DNA of 64,000 nt from Calothrix brevissima NIES-22 (GCF_002367995.1 NZ_AP018207.1:6274646-6338645), one strand, 5' to 3'; counted from the stretch's first letter, positions 1 through 8,380 are shown. Made by a program: numbers and translations. The notes: generated from the sequence alone by a model not told the origin.

Positions 1-90
1 GGTAACTATTTACCGTTTTTTAATGTCACCATTGGTTTATCAGTTTTAGGAATTATCTTGGCTGTGTTTTTACTAAAGCGTCAGGATTAA
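1..90 (+). CDS. C-terminal fragment of a membrane protein (partial at window start)
   Basis: An open frame enters from the left edge in frame 1 and stops at TAA 88-90, giving 29 residues. They form one hydrophobic helix (VTIGLSVLGIILAVFLL) followed by a short basic tail KRQD, as at the end of a polytopic membrane protein such as a transporter. The family cannot be told from this piece. The stop codon is the first part of the 8-bp direct repeat flanking the MITE that follows, so the insertion occurred at the very end of this gene without changing the protein. Confidence 0.6.
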   Translation, partial: GNYLPFFNVTIGLSVLGIILAVFLLKRQD

Positions 91-95
91 GCAAT

Positions 96-256
96 GGGAG
101 CATCCCAATTTTGACGCAATACCCTAGAAGGGTATTGCTATACCAACTAAGCCTGCCAAGGCAGGCTATCAAACTTTTAGCAAAAGAAGGCAGGCTTCGT
201 ATTTCTAGCCCCACCCTTATAGGGTGAGGGCGTTTTTGCACATTTGGGATGCTCCC
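96..256. mobile_element. MITE-like element with 13-bp terminal inverted repeats and 8-bp target duplication
   Basis: The ends are 13-bp perfect inverted repeats (gggagcatcccaa, 96-108, and its complement, 244-256). The element is flanked on both sides by the same 8 bases, taagcaat (88-95 and 257-264), as expected for a target-site duplication. Inside are perfect hairpins at 116-138 (gcaataccct / agggtattgc) and 151-166 (gcctgcc / ggcaggc). There is no convincing gene inside, so it would be mobilised in trans. The parent insertion sequence is not in the window; an 8-bp duplication narrows but does not name the family. Confidence 0.82.
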
Positions 257-297
257 TAAGCAATCTCATACCAATTCAAAATTCAAAATTCTCTCTT

Positions 298-385
298 GGA
301 AAGTTCTGATGCCTTCTCCTGTCAAAGACGCTACGCGAACGGCAACTCCTTCGCTGTACGCAGGAAACTTCGGCTCAGACTTTCC
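298..385. repeat. Small imperfect palindromic repeat element
   Basis: The segment begins with ggaaagttctgatgcc (298-313) and ends with ggctcagactttcc (372-385), imperfect inverted repeats. A GC-rich centre contains further complementary pieces (ctacgcgaac, ttcgctgtacg). It lies in the 91-452 gap beside the MITE. AT-rich direct repeats of attcaaa sit just outside it. It resembles the dispersed palindromic repeats of Nostocales genomes, but I cannot match it to another copy here. No gene is seen in the rest of this gap. Confidence 0.5.
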
Positions 386-452
386 GCAAAATTCAAAATA
401 AATCCCCTAAGTTTATTATGGGGATGATATTTTTACTTATTAACAGTTATTT

Positions 453-1337
453 TTAATACAAAGCAGAGGGGATAAATACTCCTTTTGGTTCATTATATAA
501 ACCAATACTCATCAAGGTTTCTGGCTGGATAAAACGCAAGCCACGATCTAAACACCAACGGAACAAGTCGCCGTTACGCATAGGAACGTAAAAGCCTGAA
601 CCGGCAAAGGCTGGTGCTGCGCCAATTAGTGCTTTTAAGTCTTCATTATTTTCGCCTACGGCATGACCAAAAAAGCCAATTTCGGTGGCGTAGCCGGAGA
701 TACGTCCATCATACTCAACTAGGGTGGCTGTACCACGCTCAAAGGCGGTTTTAAGTTCGCCTGCGCGGTTGTGTCCGTGAATGCGATCGCATAGTTGATT
801 ACAGCTAGCAATGTCGGCTGCTGTTACCGGACGCACAATTCGCCCTGGTATATTCACAATAAATGGCTGTCCTTGCAGGTTCGCTAGGGGTTCGCGGACA
901 TTGAAACCGAGTTTGGTATATAAGGAAAGGGAACGGCTGTTATATGCAGCTTGCACCAGACGCACGCCAGGATAGCCTTTTTCCTGGGTTCGCTGTAATA
1001 CATGTTCCATCAACCGACGACCTACAGACAAGTTTTGGGCGGCTGGATCTACCGTAGTCGGGCCGATTCCGGCGATCGCATCGCCTTCCCATAAAAAGTT
1101 GCTACCGACAACGCGCCCATCGGCTGTCTCGGCGACGACTGAGTAAATATTTGGATCTGCTAATAGTTCGCTCAACATCTCCGCCCCAAACTCCGCAGAA
1201 GGAAAGTCTGGTGTATAACCATACTGTTCCGCAATTGCACTGAAGGCTTGATACACAATAGTGCCACAATGTCTTGCGTCTTCAGGGCGTCCCGCACGCA
1301 GTGTCACCGAAGATGTTTTTTCTAATACTTTATCCAT
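453..1337 (-). CDS. GNAT-family N-acetyltransferase (two-domain)
   Basis: Acyl-CoA-dependent N-acetyltransferase of unknown substrate, 294 residues, presumably cytoplasmic. The first half is a GNAT domain: an N-terminal strand with the LRAGRPEDARHC start, a central strand with VGSNFLWE, an acetyl-CoA-binding turn near residues 103-112 (QNLSVGRRLM, a variant of the Q-x-x-G-x-G/A loop) and the late NSRSLSLYTKLGF motif typical of the fold. The second half continues as a less conserved region ending in a PETLMSIGLYNEP segment, as in longer two-domain GNAT proteins. It is transcribed toward the left and followed by a spacer with repeats. The product class is clear; the acetylated substrate cannot be read from sequence. 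Confidence 0.85.
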   Translation of the reverse strand: MDKVLEKTSSVTLRAGRPEDARHCGTIVYQAFSAIAEQYGYTPDFPSAEFGAEMLSELLADPNIYSVVAETADGRVVGSNFLWEGDAIAGIGPTTVDPAAQNLSVGRRLMEHVLQRTQEKGYPGVRLVQAAYNSRSLSLYTKLGFNVREPLANLQGQPFIVNIPGRIVRPVTAADIASCNQLCDRIHGHNRAGELKTAFERGTATLVEYDGRISGYATEIGFFGHAVGENNEDLKALIGAAPAFAGSGFYVPMRNGDLFRWCLDRGLRFIQPETLMSIGLYNEPKGVFIPSALY

Positions 1338-1390
1338 AATGAAAAAATGAAAAACCTGCTGATTTATTCCCTCTGCTTTCTAGCTAGAAA

Positions 1391-1424
1391 ATGGGCATTG
1401 GGCATTGGGCATTGGGCATGGGGT
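1391..1424. repeat. Heptanucleotide tandem repeat (STRR), unit gggcatt
   Basis: Three to four head-to-tail copies of gggcatt with a degenerate end, between the GNAT gene and the end of the hybrid kinase gene. The same 7-mer is found at 10339-10380, and its complement occurs upstream of the ABC ATPase gene. Period-7 repeats of this kind are well known in heterocyst-forming cyanobacteria. Confidence 0.85.
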
Positions 1425-1430
1425 ATTATT

Positions 1431-1498
1431 CTCTTTGTCCCCCTTGTCTTCCTTGTCCTCCTTGTCTTTTTATGCATGGCGATGAAAATTTTTTCATC
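1431..1498 (-). terminator. Purine-rich repeat tract plus hairpin downstream of the hybrid kinase gene
   Basis: Read on the minus strand, just after the stop of the 1515-5360 gene, there is a hairpin GATGAAAA/TTTTCATC (1481-1498) followed by iterations of GGACAAGG-type units (1431-1470). An almost identical hairpin-plus-tract follows the gene ending at 15773. This is possibly a transcription end or a 3' UTR structure; its role is inferred only from position. Confidence 0.45.
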
Positions 1499-1514
1499 AA
1501 GACGCTTTGTTTCC

Positions 1515-4500
1515 TCAAGCACGCCCAACCAAGCTAGCAACAACTGTGGCTAATTCTGCTGGTTCAATGGGTTTGGGTAAATGTAATTGATAACCTTCTT
1601 GAATAGCGCGCATTCTGTCTTCTGCTCTAGCATAAGCTGTCAGGGCGGCGGCGGGAATATCTCCCCCTTGCTCTGGTGGAAGCGATCGCACTTTGCGGAT
1701 GAATGAGTAACCGTCTTCGATTGGCATACCGATGTCGCTGACAATGACATCTGGTTTCCACTGTTGAATTATTTCTAAGGCTTCTTGAACTGATGGGGCT
1801 GCTTGTACTTCGGCTTGGGCTTGTTGCAGTACAGTCGCGATAAAGTCTCGGCTGTCGTCTTCATCGTCCACAACTAGCACCCTTGTACCTAATAAGGAAG
1901 GCAATAAAACTGGTGCGGAATCTTCTTCCTGAGGGACTTGGGGAATATTTGTCTGGGTGGGCGACAACAAAGGTAGGTTGACTGTAAATGTTGAGCCTTG
2001 TTCCTCGCCAGGGCTATCTACTTGCACCGTACCGCCATGTAATTCGACTAAATGACGGACAATGGCTAAACCTAAGCCGAGTCCGCCATGTTTTCTGGTA
2101 CTAGAACTATCTGCTTGGCGAAAGCGGTCAAAAACGTAGGGAAGAAACTCGGAACTAATGCCGATACCGGTGTCAATTACTTGAATTTGAGCGTAGCTAG
2201 TTAAATTACCTTTGAATTTTTCGACGGTTTTAGCCAGTCTAATTTCTATTTTCCCACGCGGTGAGGTAAATTTGATGGCGTTGGATAATAAATTCCAAAT
2301 AATTTGTTGCAAGCGTTCGGCATCGCCAGAAACTAAAAAGTCAGAGTTATGATCTGGTAGATGAAATTGCATCTCAATTTCTTTGACTTGGGCGGCGAGA
2401 TGCACGGTTTCTAAGGCTGAGTTAATAATGGAAATTAAATTGCAGGTAGCGACATTTAAACGCAACTTTCCTCGGATCATCCGCGAGATATCGAGTAAGT
2501 CTTCAATCAGTTGGGTTTGGATTCGGGCATTGCGTTCAATAGTTTCCAAACCCTTACTGGCTTGGGCTTCACTGAGATTGCGCGATCGCAGTAATTGTGC
2601 CCAACCTAAGATGGCGTTGAGGGGCGATCGCAATTCGTGAGACAATATCGCCAAAAATTCATCTTTCATCCGGTTGGCTTCTTGCAATTGCTCGGTTTGT
2701 TGTTGCAAAGAAGAAATTAACCGCGCTCGTTCCATTGCGATCGCAATTTGATCGCAAACTGCTTGCATCATTCCCTTTTGATTTTCAGTAAAGCGCGTGC
2801 GGGTGCAACTGCCAAAGGAAAGCGTACCTAAAAGCTCTCCTTGACTAATTAACGGGTAACTATAATAAGCTGTAATTCCAATTGAGCGAATTAAGGCTGT
2901 TTTGGGATCGGTTGATTGCTGGACGTTATCTACAGTAATCTGAGATTTGGTTTGCGCTGTTGTCCCACATACCGCCGTCCCCACAGTTAGATACTCAATT
3001 TCTTTGGCTAATGCTGCGGAAATACCTGTAGATGAGGCGAGATGCATTACTTGGGAGTTATCTTCTATCAAGTAATTTAGATACATGTCTAGCCCAATCT
3101 GTTCAGCAAGTTTACGGAATAAGCTATCAACTAAAGCCACAGGATTTTGACTGGATAACAATTCGCTAGCTGTATCAAATAGTAGTTTTAGCCGTTTGTA
3201 ACCTAAGGAAATGGCTTTTTCTACTTCTTTGATATTGCTAATATCTTGAAAAACTAATACACAGGTAGCCGGATAACCATGCATTACTGGTAAGGTATCG
3301 GCGAAGATTAAGAGCGATCGCACGCCTTGATTTGTATGCCAATCTACCTCTAAGCCATCCAAACGTTCGCCACGAGCTACCCTAACTGCGGGGATTTGGT
3401 CGTTGAGTAGGCGATCGCCATTGGCATCGGTAAAATAATAAAATTTATTGTAATCCTCTATTGCTATGCCTTTGGGAAATTCGCCTCCGGCAGCTTCATT
3501 AGCAGCGCGATTAGCAAAAGTTACCTTTGCTGTTCCTGGTTCAATAAATAATAGTGGCTTGGGCATTAAATTGAGGACATCTTCTAGCCATTTTTGCTGA
3601 TTGCGCAGCAATTCTTCAGCTTGCTTGCGTTCTGTAATATTCAAAAATACGCCGATACAACCTCTAGTATTACCTTCCTCATCAAATAGCGGTGCCACAT
3701 ATTCCAGCAATTTGACGATGTTGCCATTGTCTTGCACAACATCTACTTCAAAATCCATCACTTCTACACCATGCGCCGCAGCATACTGCATGGGAAGTTC
3801 TTCTCCAGATATTTCCTTACCTTCACGGTAGACTTTAAAATTCGGTTTCTCCTGAATTGGCGCAGTTAGGGAAGCATTATGATTCGGGGAAATTCCTAAA
3901 TGTTTAGCAAAAGCAGGGTTAACGCGGATATTTTTACATTCTTTATCTTCTGCAATCCCAATGCCAACGGGGATAACATCAAGTAAAGTTTGTAACTCAG
4001 TAACGCGCCGTTGTAAATCCTTGTTGAGTTGGATAATTTGCTGTTTTGCCTGTTGGCGTTCGCTTAAATCGATAATAAATGCTACTGACTCTTGGCGCTG
4101 TTCCCCTAATAATACGTAACCTACTAAAACCGGGATGCGGCTGCCGTCTTTGCGGATATATTCTTTTTCATAGGGCGTACAAGCACCATTATCACTGGCT
4201 TGGGCTTCGGCGATTCCTTTCTCATCTAAATATAAGTATTCTGGGGGTGTGATTCCACTCCAACTAATTCTTCCCGCTAATAAATCTTCTCGCGTGTAGC
4301 CAATTAAAGATAAAAATTCGTTATTGGCTTGTTGGATACCGCCATAGATATCACCAAATAAAATGCCAATGACATTCGCATCTACAAAACTTCTCAGCTT
4401 GGCTTCGTAAACTTTGAGTTCATCTTGAACGCGATCGCGTTGTTGGCTGAGGCGTTCAACTACGCTGGTACTTTGCCATATAATCGCGGCAAAAATCACG

Positions 4501-5360
4501 ATAATAATCATCGCAAACAATGATATAGCAAACGCCGTATCATAACCACCAACTTTTTGACCGAGAACAATTAACCATCCCACTAGAAATGGAACTGCGA
4601 TCGCAGCTAATAATAATCTGCGAGACAACAAACCGCTATCGGTGTTGCTGGTAATAATTCGCATTAATCCCTGGCTTGGATTTGTCCACATAATCCCCAT
4701 ACACAGCAATATAAAAGTGATAGCTGTGTGTAACGCCATTGAAGTTGAATAAGGTTGTGCGCCATAGAGAGTACTTACATGATAGGCATAGCCAATTAAG
4801 GCTTGAACGGCAATTAAACCAGCAATCAAAGCGAGAATCTGGGAATACCAATAGCTACGGTAAGTTTTTTGACACACTGCTAATTCTAAGGATCTACCAA
4901 CTAGCATAAAGTCGAGTGCAGTGTTTAATCCCATGCGCCCTGGCTGCGCTGTCAATATAGCATGTGGGGAGTCGCGGAATAATAACTCGTCAATGCCGAA
5001 ATTAGTCCGAAATACATATTCAATGACTGTCAATAACCCCAGTATCAAAACTGCGATCGCCAAAATACGAGAACCCCACAGATAACGGCTATGATTTTGC
5101 CCAGAAGCGCCTTTTTCTTTGTTGAGATTTTGAGCTAACAAAAGTGACACCCCAGACAATATAAAACCCAAGGCTGAATTTGCCTTCATGGTTACTAAAC
5201 CGCTAGAGCAGACACATTTGAGCCATTCAATCTCGAAAATCCAGCCCATCAGTACAAATACACCAATAAAAATGGCGATCGCACTGCTGATTTGTACTAT
5301 TAACGCTTGTGTGGAGACGCGATCGAGAGCTGGCAAACGCCTGCGGTTTCTGTTTAACAT
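1515..5360 (-). CDS. Membrane-bound hybrid sensor histidine kinase (TM-PASx3-GAF-HisKA-HATPase-REC)
   Basis: A 1281-residue signal transducer expected in the cytoplasmic membrane. Residues about 20-310 hold roughly seven to eight hydrophobic segments, an N-terminal membrane sensor module of unknown ligand. Three PAS domains follow (about 325-440, 455-580, 590-715; the first two end in ERQQAK/ERKQAE linkers), then a GAF domain (about 730-880, without the Cys-His of bilin-binding GAFs). HisKA carries H908 in SHELRSPLN. The HATPase has N-box NLLSNAIKF, G1 DTGIGI and G2 GLGLGLAI. A C-terminal receiver has VVDDEDD, phospho-acceptor D1209 (SDIGMP) and a KP near the end. The intact kinase and receiver suggest phosphorelay to an unlinked histidine phosphotransferase. 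The stimulus is unknown. Confidence 0.92.
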   Translation of the reverse strand: MLNRNRRRLPALDRVSTQALIVQISSAIAIFIGVFVLMGWIFEIEWLKCVCSSGLVTMKANSALGFILSGVSLLLAQNLNKEKGASGQNHSRYLWGSRILAIAVLILGLLTVIEYVFRTNFGIDELLFRDSPHAILTAQPGRMGLNTALDFMLVGRSLELAVCQKTYRSYWYSQILALIAGLIAVQALIGYAYHVSTLYGAQPYSTSMALHTAITFILLCMGIMWTNPSQGLMRIITSNTDSGLLSRRLLLAAIAVPFLVGWLIVLGQKVGGYDTAFAISLFAMIIIVIFAAIIWQSTSVVERLSQQRDRVQDELKVYEAKLRSFVDANVIGILFGDIYGGIQQANNEFLSLIGYTREDLLAGRISWSGITPPEYLYLDEKGIAEAQASDNGACTPYEKEYIRKDGSRIPVLVGYVLLGEQRQESVAFIIDLSERQQAKQQIIQLNKDLQRRVTELQTLLDVIPVGIGIAEDKECKNIRVNPAFAKHLGISPNHNASLTAPIQEKPNFKVYREGKEISGEELPMQYAAAHGVEVMDFEVDVVQDNGNIVKLLEYVAPLFDEEGNTRGCIGVFLNITERKQAEELLRNQQKWLEDVLNLMPKPLLFIEPGTAKVTFANRAANEAAGGEFPKGIAIEDYNKFYYFTDANGDRLLNDQIPAVRVARGERLDGLEVDWHTNQGVRSLLIFADTLPVMHGYPATCVLVFQDISNIKEVEKAISLGYKRLKLLFDTASELLSSQNPVALVDSLFRKLAEQIGLDMYLNYLIEDNSQVMHLASSTGISAALAKEIEYLTVGTAVCGTTAQTKSQITVDNVQQSTDPKTALIRSIGITAYYSYPLISQGELLGTLSFGSCTRTRFTENQKGMMQAVCDQIAIAMERARLISSLQQQTEQLQEANRMKDEFLAILSHELRSPLNAILGWAQLLRSRNLSEAQASKGLETIERNARIQTQLIEDLLDISRMIRGKLRLNVATCNLISIINSALETVHLAAQVKEIEMQFHLPDHNSDFLVSGDAERLQQIIWNLLSNAIKFTSPRGKIEIRLAKTVEKFKGNLTSYAQIQVIDTGIGISSEFLPYVFDRFRQADSSSTRKHGGLGLGLAIVRHLVELHGGTVQVDSPGEEQGSTFTVNLPLLSPTQTNIPQVPQEEDSAPVLLPSLLGTRVLVVDDEDDSRDFIATVLQQAQAEVQAAPSVQEALEIIQQWKPDVIVSDIGMPIEDGYSFIRKVRSLPPEQGGDIPAAALTAYARAEDRMRAIQEGYQLHLPKPIEPAELATVVASLVGRA

Positions 5361-5500
5361 CCAGGTTTTTGTAACCCCATCTAAACATGCCGATCGTAAA
5401 TCATTTTGTGTCTGAGTCTAGTGGGTTATTGTCTGGTAGTTAATGATACCTATATTTTATTGAAAATTTCATCTATCTATGTGCAGATTTTATTGGGGGA

Positions 5501-5528
5501 GTCAGTTGTCAGTTGTCAGTTGTCAGTT
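5501..5528. repeat. Heptanucleotide tandem repeat, unit gtcagtt (4 copies)
   Basis: Four perfect head-to-tail copies of gtcagtt lie between the hybrid kinase start and the GH31 remnant. They are followed at 5537-5582 by a CCTTGTCCCC-type pyrimidine tract. That tract is the complement of the G-rich units found after several minus-strand genes in this window. Confidence 0.85.
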
Positions 5529-5615
5529 GTTAATTCTTTCCTTGTCCCCCTTGTCCCCCTTCCCTTGTCCTCCTTGTCCCCTCATTGTTTCCAAAAATCT
5601 ATCTCTGTGTAGATG

Positions 5616-5998
5616 TTAAAATCTGAAAATATACGCGCCGCCATCATCAGTAAAGCGTTGTTCGCCAATACCAACGACTTCAACAATTACTTCTCTCTCT
5701 GGTGGTATCCAATCCCCTACTCTAGGCACAATATCAACGACAATTTGATTTTCTTGCGTATATACTCTGATTTCTCTTAAAGAATAGTTTTGATTTTGAC
5801 CAGAATTACTAATACCATCATCTTCAAAAAATAAGTATTGATTGTCACCAGTCCAAATACGCCAACGCAGTGAATTTTGTGGCAATTCACTGACATATTA
5901 CTGACATATTGCTGTACAGGTTGCATAGGGATAATCGCACCACCACGGACATAAAGGGGCATTTTGTGACTTAAAGGAAAAGCTTGCCGTTGCGGCAA
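5616..5998 (-). pseudogene. Remnant of a GH31 alpha-glucosidase C-terminus, frameshifted by an 11-bp duplication
   Basis: Two adjacent minus-strand frames together read as the C-terminal end of a family 31 glycoside hydrolase. The upstream part has MPLYVRGGAIIPMQPVQQYVS, where PLYVRGGAIIP is a GH31 hallmark. The downstream part is ELPQNSLRWRIWTGDNQYLFF..., ending at 5616. They are split by a perfect tandem duplication of actgacatatt (5889-5899 and 5900-5910). Removing one copy restores a continuous frame ...QQYVSELPQN.... Only about 110 of the usual roughly 700-800 residues remain. The catalytic barrel is gone, cut off at the palindromes at 5965-6063. The gene is therefore dead both by truncation and by frameshift. 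Confidence 0.85.
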
Positions 5999-6017
5999 AC
6001 AATTCCTTTAAGTCACA
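5965..6017. repeat. 53-bp palindromic element
   Basis: Perfect 15-bp outer arms, tgtgacttaaaggaa (5965-5979) and ttcctttaagtcaca (6003-6017), enclose an inner hairpin ttgccg-ttg-cggcaa. It marks the 5' boundary of the surviving GH31 sequence. It may be a small mobile palindrome or part of a deletion junction. Confidence 0.75.
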
Positions 6018-6022
6018 TGAGG

Positions 6023-6877
6023 TTATGAACCATGTCTTGACCGTTTGGTCAAGACATGGTTCAAATCACAATTGCGGACTACGACAATCTTAAATTGACG
6101 TTCTTCGGGCAAAATATAATCAAAAGAACCATAGCGTTCTAAAGCCCAGTTGCGCAAGTCTTGAATCGCCAGAGGAAAAATATCATCAGGGATACTCCAA
6201 GCTGCACTTTGAATTTTATTCTCTTGGTTTTCTATTAATTTACCTACAGTATCTTCAACTCGCCATTGAGCAGCAATTTCAGTTTCTAAAGTTGCACCTT
6301 GTTGTTCTAATTCAGCTAAAACCTCTTCTTCAGTCGCACCGTAACGCGGAAAAGGATGACCATAACTTTGTAAAATAGCTTTCCAACGCTCCGTAAATTC
6401 TTCTCTCAATGCATTCACTTCTAAAGCAGGACTAGTAGAGTTAGTCTGACCATGAGTATAAAGCAAAATACCACCTGGTTTCAGCACGCGGCGAATTTCT
6501 GCTAGCGCTTGTTTCCAAGCAGAAATTAGATGAAAAACATGAACAACCAAAGCTACATCAAAAGAATCACTATCAAAAGGTAAAGCTGTAGCATCTCCTT
6601 TAATTGCTGTTAGTTTATGAGATACACCCTCTAGTTTTTGGTGTAGTTCCGCTAACATTTTTTCTGAGACATCTATACCAGTGTAAGAATATCCTCTTTT
6701 CGCAATTGGTACAGCAATTCTTCCCGTACCAATTCCTGTTTCATAAAACTTAGTATCTGCTGTTGGCGAAACCAAATTGAGGATAAAATCTGTGACTTGT
6801 TCAGAGATTCCGGGGGGAAATCCTCTGGTAGCATCGTAAATATTAGAAACTCGATCAAATGAAACAGTTTTAGTCAT
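6023..6877 (-). CDS. Class I SAM-dependent methyltransferase
   Basis: Small-molecule methyltransferase, probably cytoplasmic, 284 residues from the chosen start. The SAM-binding core is visible: FYETGIGTGRIAVPIAKRG (motif I, with E-T-G-x-G-x-G), YTGIDVSEKML (motif II, acidic loop), GDATALPFDSDSFDVALVVHVFHLI, and RRVLKPGGILLYT (post-motif IV). I prefer ATG at 6877 over the upstream in-frame ATG at 6928, because AAAGGAAG lies 6-7 bases before it. The longer version would begin inside a palindrome (6897-6914). The last residues (NHVLTKRSRHGS) are encoded by the 6026-6063 palindrome, so the original C-terminus was probably altered by that insertion. Substrate unknown. Confidence 0.85.
   Translation of the reverse strand: MTKTVSFDRVSNIYDATRGFPPGISEQVTDFILNLVSPTADTKFYETGIGTGRIAVPIAKRGYSYTGIDVSEKMLAELHQKLEGVSHKLTAIKGDATALPFDSDSFDVALVVHVFHLISAWKQALAEIRRVLKPGGILLYTHGQTNSTSPALEVNALREEFTERWKAILQSYGHPFPRYGATEEEVLAELEQQGATLETEIAAQWRVEDTVGKLIENQENKIQSAAWSIPDDIFPLAIQDLRNWALERYGSFDYILPEERQFKIVVVRNCDLNHVLTKRSRHGS
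6026..6063. repeat. Perfect 17-bp inverted repeat with 4-nt loop (terminator-like)
   Basis: tgaaccatgtcttgacc (6026-6042), loop gttt, then its exact complement (6047-6063). It overlaps the last codons of the methyltransferase gene on the minus strand. RNA from either strand would form a very stable hairpin, but the U-tract of a classical intrinsic terminator is lacking. Confidence 0.75.
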
Positions 6878-6896
6878 ATATTCTTCCTTTGTTAGA

Positions 6897-6914
6897 GACG
6901 CGATTAATCGCGTC
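6897..6914. repeat. Perfect 18-bp palindrome gacgcgattaatcgcgtc
   Basis: A self-complementary GC-rich 18-mer between two methyltransferase genes, about 20 bp upstream of the preferred start of the 6023-6877 gene. It resembles a common dispersed palindrome of Nostoc-type genomes. No function is assigned. Confidence 0.7.
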
Positions 6915-6985
6915 TGTACAATTTTCATTTGTCTTTGCTCAATACAAATGACTGATGAGTGTTAGAGGGAATATAGGTAATGTCA

Positions 6986-7753
6986 TCACGGATTAAGTCC
7001 CCAAATTAAAATGCGCTTGTAGGGGAAGAAAAATGGACGTTCGTCTGGTAAAATGCTGAATAATTTTTGTTGATATCTGGCTACAAATCGCTCATAAGTT
7101 TGGGTATCTAACTGCGTTTCATAGGCGGTGAGTAACGTTCCCCGATACCATTCCACTACAGCTTCTCGCGATGGTAACAAATGCCCGTAAATTTGTAACT
7201 TTACTTGTTGTTGAACAAAACCTAACTTATAAAGTAGTTTAGCATAAGCTACTGGAGAAAGTACTTCTAGGCGTCGCACATATCCATTTAATTCTTGACT
7301 AAATTCTTGTGCTGTCTCTACAGCTAACTGATGCACTGGCTCATCATCCATTGCCGGAATTTGTATCGCTAATTGTCCACCGGGTTGCAATTTGTCTCGT
7401 AATTTAGCAAATAATGTTTCGTGTTCTGTTAACCACTGTAAAGCAGCGTTAGAAAAGACAACATCAAATTTACCGTCTCCTGGGTTATCTTCAATTCTTC
7501 CTTGCTCAAACTGCAATCCATTACCTGCAAATTGACTTGCTACAGATAACATCTTTTCAGAAGCATCGATTCCCAAAGTTTCTTTAGCTGCTAATTTTTC
7601 ATGTAGATACTTGGTTAACTTTCCGGTTCCACATCCTAAATCTAAAACTCGTAAATTTTCTTGGGGATTTACCAAATCTACTAAATCGTAAAAAGGGCGA
7701 CTTCTTTCGTTTTGAAATCGTTCGTATTGCTCTGGGTTCCATTTATCTGGCAT
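6986..7753 (-). CDS. Trans-aconitate 2-methyltransferase-like SAM methyltransferase
   Basis: 255 residues with the overall pattern of Tam. The N-terminus reads KWNPEQYERFQNERSRPFYDL (compare the WNP...Y..F..ERSRP start of E. coli Tam), motif I is VLDLGCGTGKLT (35-46), then GIDASEKML, FDVVFSNAALQWLTEH (the ANA/SNAALQWL block is characteristic), and PGGQLAIQIP. Known members methylate trans-aconitate, a toxic by-product of the citrate cycle, in the cytoplasm. It is the third gene of a minus-strand run (AtzH-like, Nudix, this gene, second methyltransferase) with 51 bp to the Nudix gene. Substrate specificity is inferred from family likeness only. Confidence 0.8.
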   Translation of the reverse strand: MPDKWNPEQYERFQNERSRPFYDLVDLVNPQENLRVLDLGCGTGKLTKYLHEKLAAKETLGIDASEKMLSVASQFAGNGLQFEQGRIEDNPGDGKFDVVFSNAALQWLTEHETLFAKLRDKLQPGGQLAIQIPAMDDEPVHQLAVETAQEFSQELNGYVRRLEVLSPVAYAKLLYKLGFVQQQVKLQIYGHLLPSREAVVEWYRGTLLTAYETQLDTQTYERFVARYQQKLFSILPDERPFFFPYKRILIWGLNP

Positions 7754-7804
7754 TTTAATACCCTATTTTTGATGTATGTGTAAGAAATTTGAGTTTTATA
7801 TTTA

Positions 7805-8365
7805 TTAAATAAAGTGCAGTTTCCCTAGTTTCTTTAAAGCAAAAAATAATGAACTGATATGAAATGATTGCAGCAGTATACCGTTATCGATGTTTTGAAT
7901 TAAATTATCTAATGGCAATAATTTTACATTTATGATTTCGGTTGGATCTAACTTTAAATCGGCTACAAGCTCTACATTTGTTGCTAAAAAGCAATGAATT
8001 GAGTTATTATGAGTTGCTGGATTCGGTGAGATTATTCCTGTCTCTAGAAAATTGTCGCTTGAATATCCTGATTCCTCTAATAATTCGCGTTTTGCTGCTT
8101 CTAGTGGTAAAATATCTTCTGGTTCCATACAACCACCAGGTAATTCTAAAACTGTTTGTTGAATACCGTGGCGATATTGTTCAACTAACACCACTTCCTG
8201 ATTTTTGGTTAACGCGACAACATTCACCCATGTTGAATATTCAAAGACATAAAAAGGCTCGACTATTTGTCCATCTGGCGTTTGACAAGTGTCAGCACGG
8301 AGTGTAAGCCATTTATCTTTTACTAGATATTGAGACTTTAATATCTTCCAATTTAAAGAATTCAC
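7805..8365 (-). CDS. Nudix hydrolase (ADP-ribose pyrophosphatase-like)
   Basis: Predicted to hydrolyse a nucleoside diphosphate linked to another moiety, such as ADP-ribose, with Mg2+. 186 residues. The Nudix box is at 77-101: LPGG at 75-78, then EPEDILPLEAAKRELLEESGY, with R93-E94-x2-E97-E98-x-G100 forming the metal site. The segment before it (VVLVEQYRHGIQQTVLELPGG) is the strand pattern typical of ADP-ribose pyrophosphatases. The spacing between the first glycine and the REXXEE core is slightly longer than the standard consensus. It starts 15 bp after the AtzH-like gene, so the two are probably co-transcribed. Confidence 0.85.
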   Translation of the reverse strand: MNSLNWKILKSQYLVKDKWLTLRADTCQTPDGQIVEPFYVFEYSTWVNVVALTKNQEVVLVEQYRHGIQQTVLELPGGCMEPEDILPLEAAKRELLEESGYSSDNFLETGIISPNPATHNNSIHCFLATNVELVADLKLDPTEIINVKLLPLDNLIQNIDNGILLQSFHISSLFFALKKLGKLHFI

Positions 8366-8380
8366 ATTTAAACCTTCTTT

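Noticed and set aside
53..241. 62-codon minus-strand frame within the first 250 bp
   Set aside because: It lies almost wholly within the MITE and reads through its hairpins; no ribosome-binding site and no recognisable domain.
1347..1553. 68-codon plus-strand frame
   Set aside because: Composed of heptamer repeat (GHWALGIGHW) and pyrimidine tract translation; overlaps the 3' end of the hybrid kinase gene.
5406..5612. 68-codon plus-strand frame (VVSCQLSVVNSF)
   Set aside because: Encoded by the gtcagtt heptamer repeat and the following pyrimidine tract.
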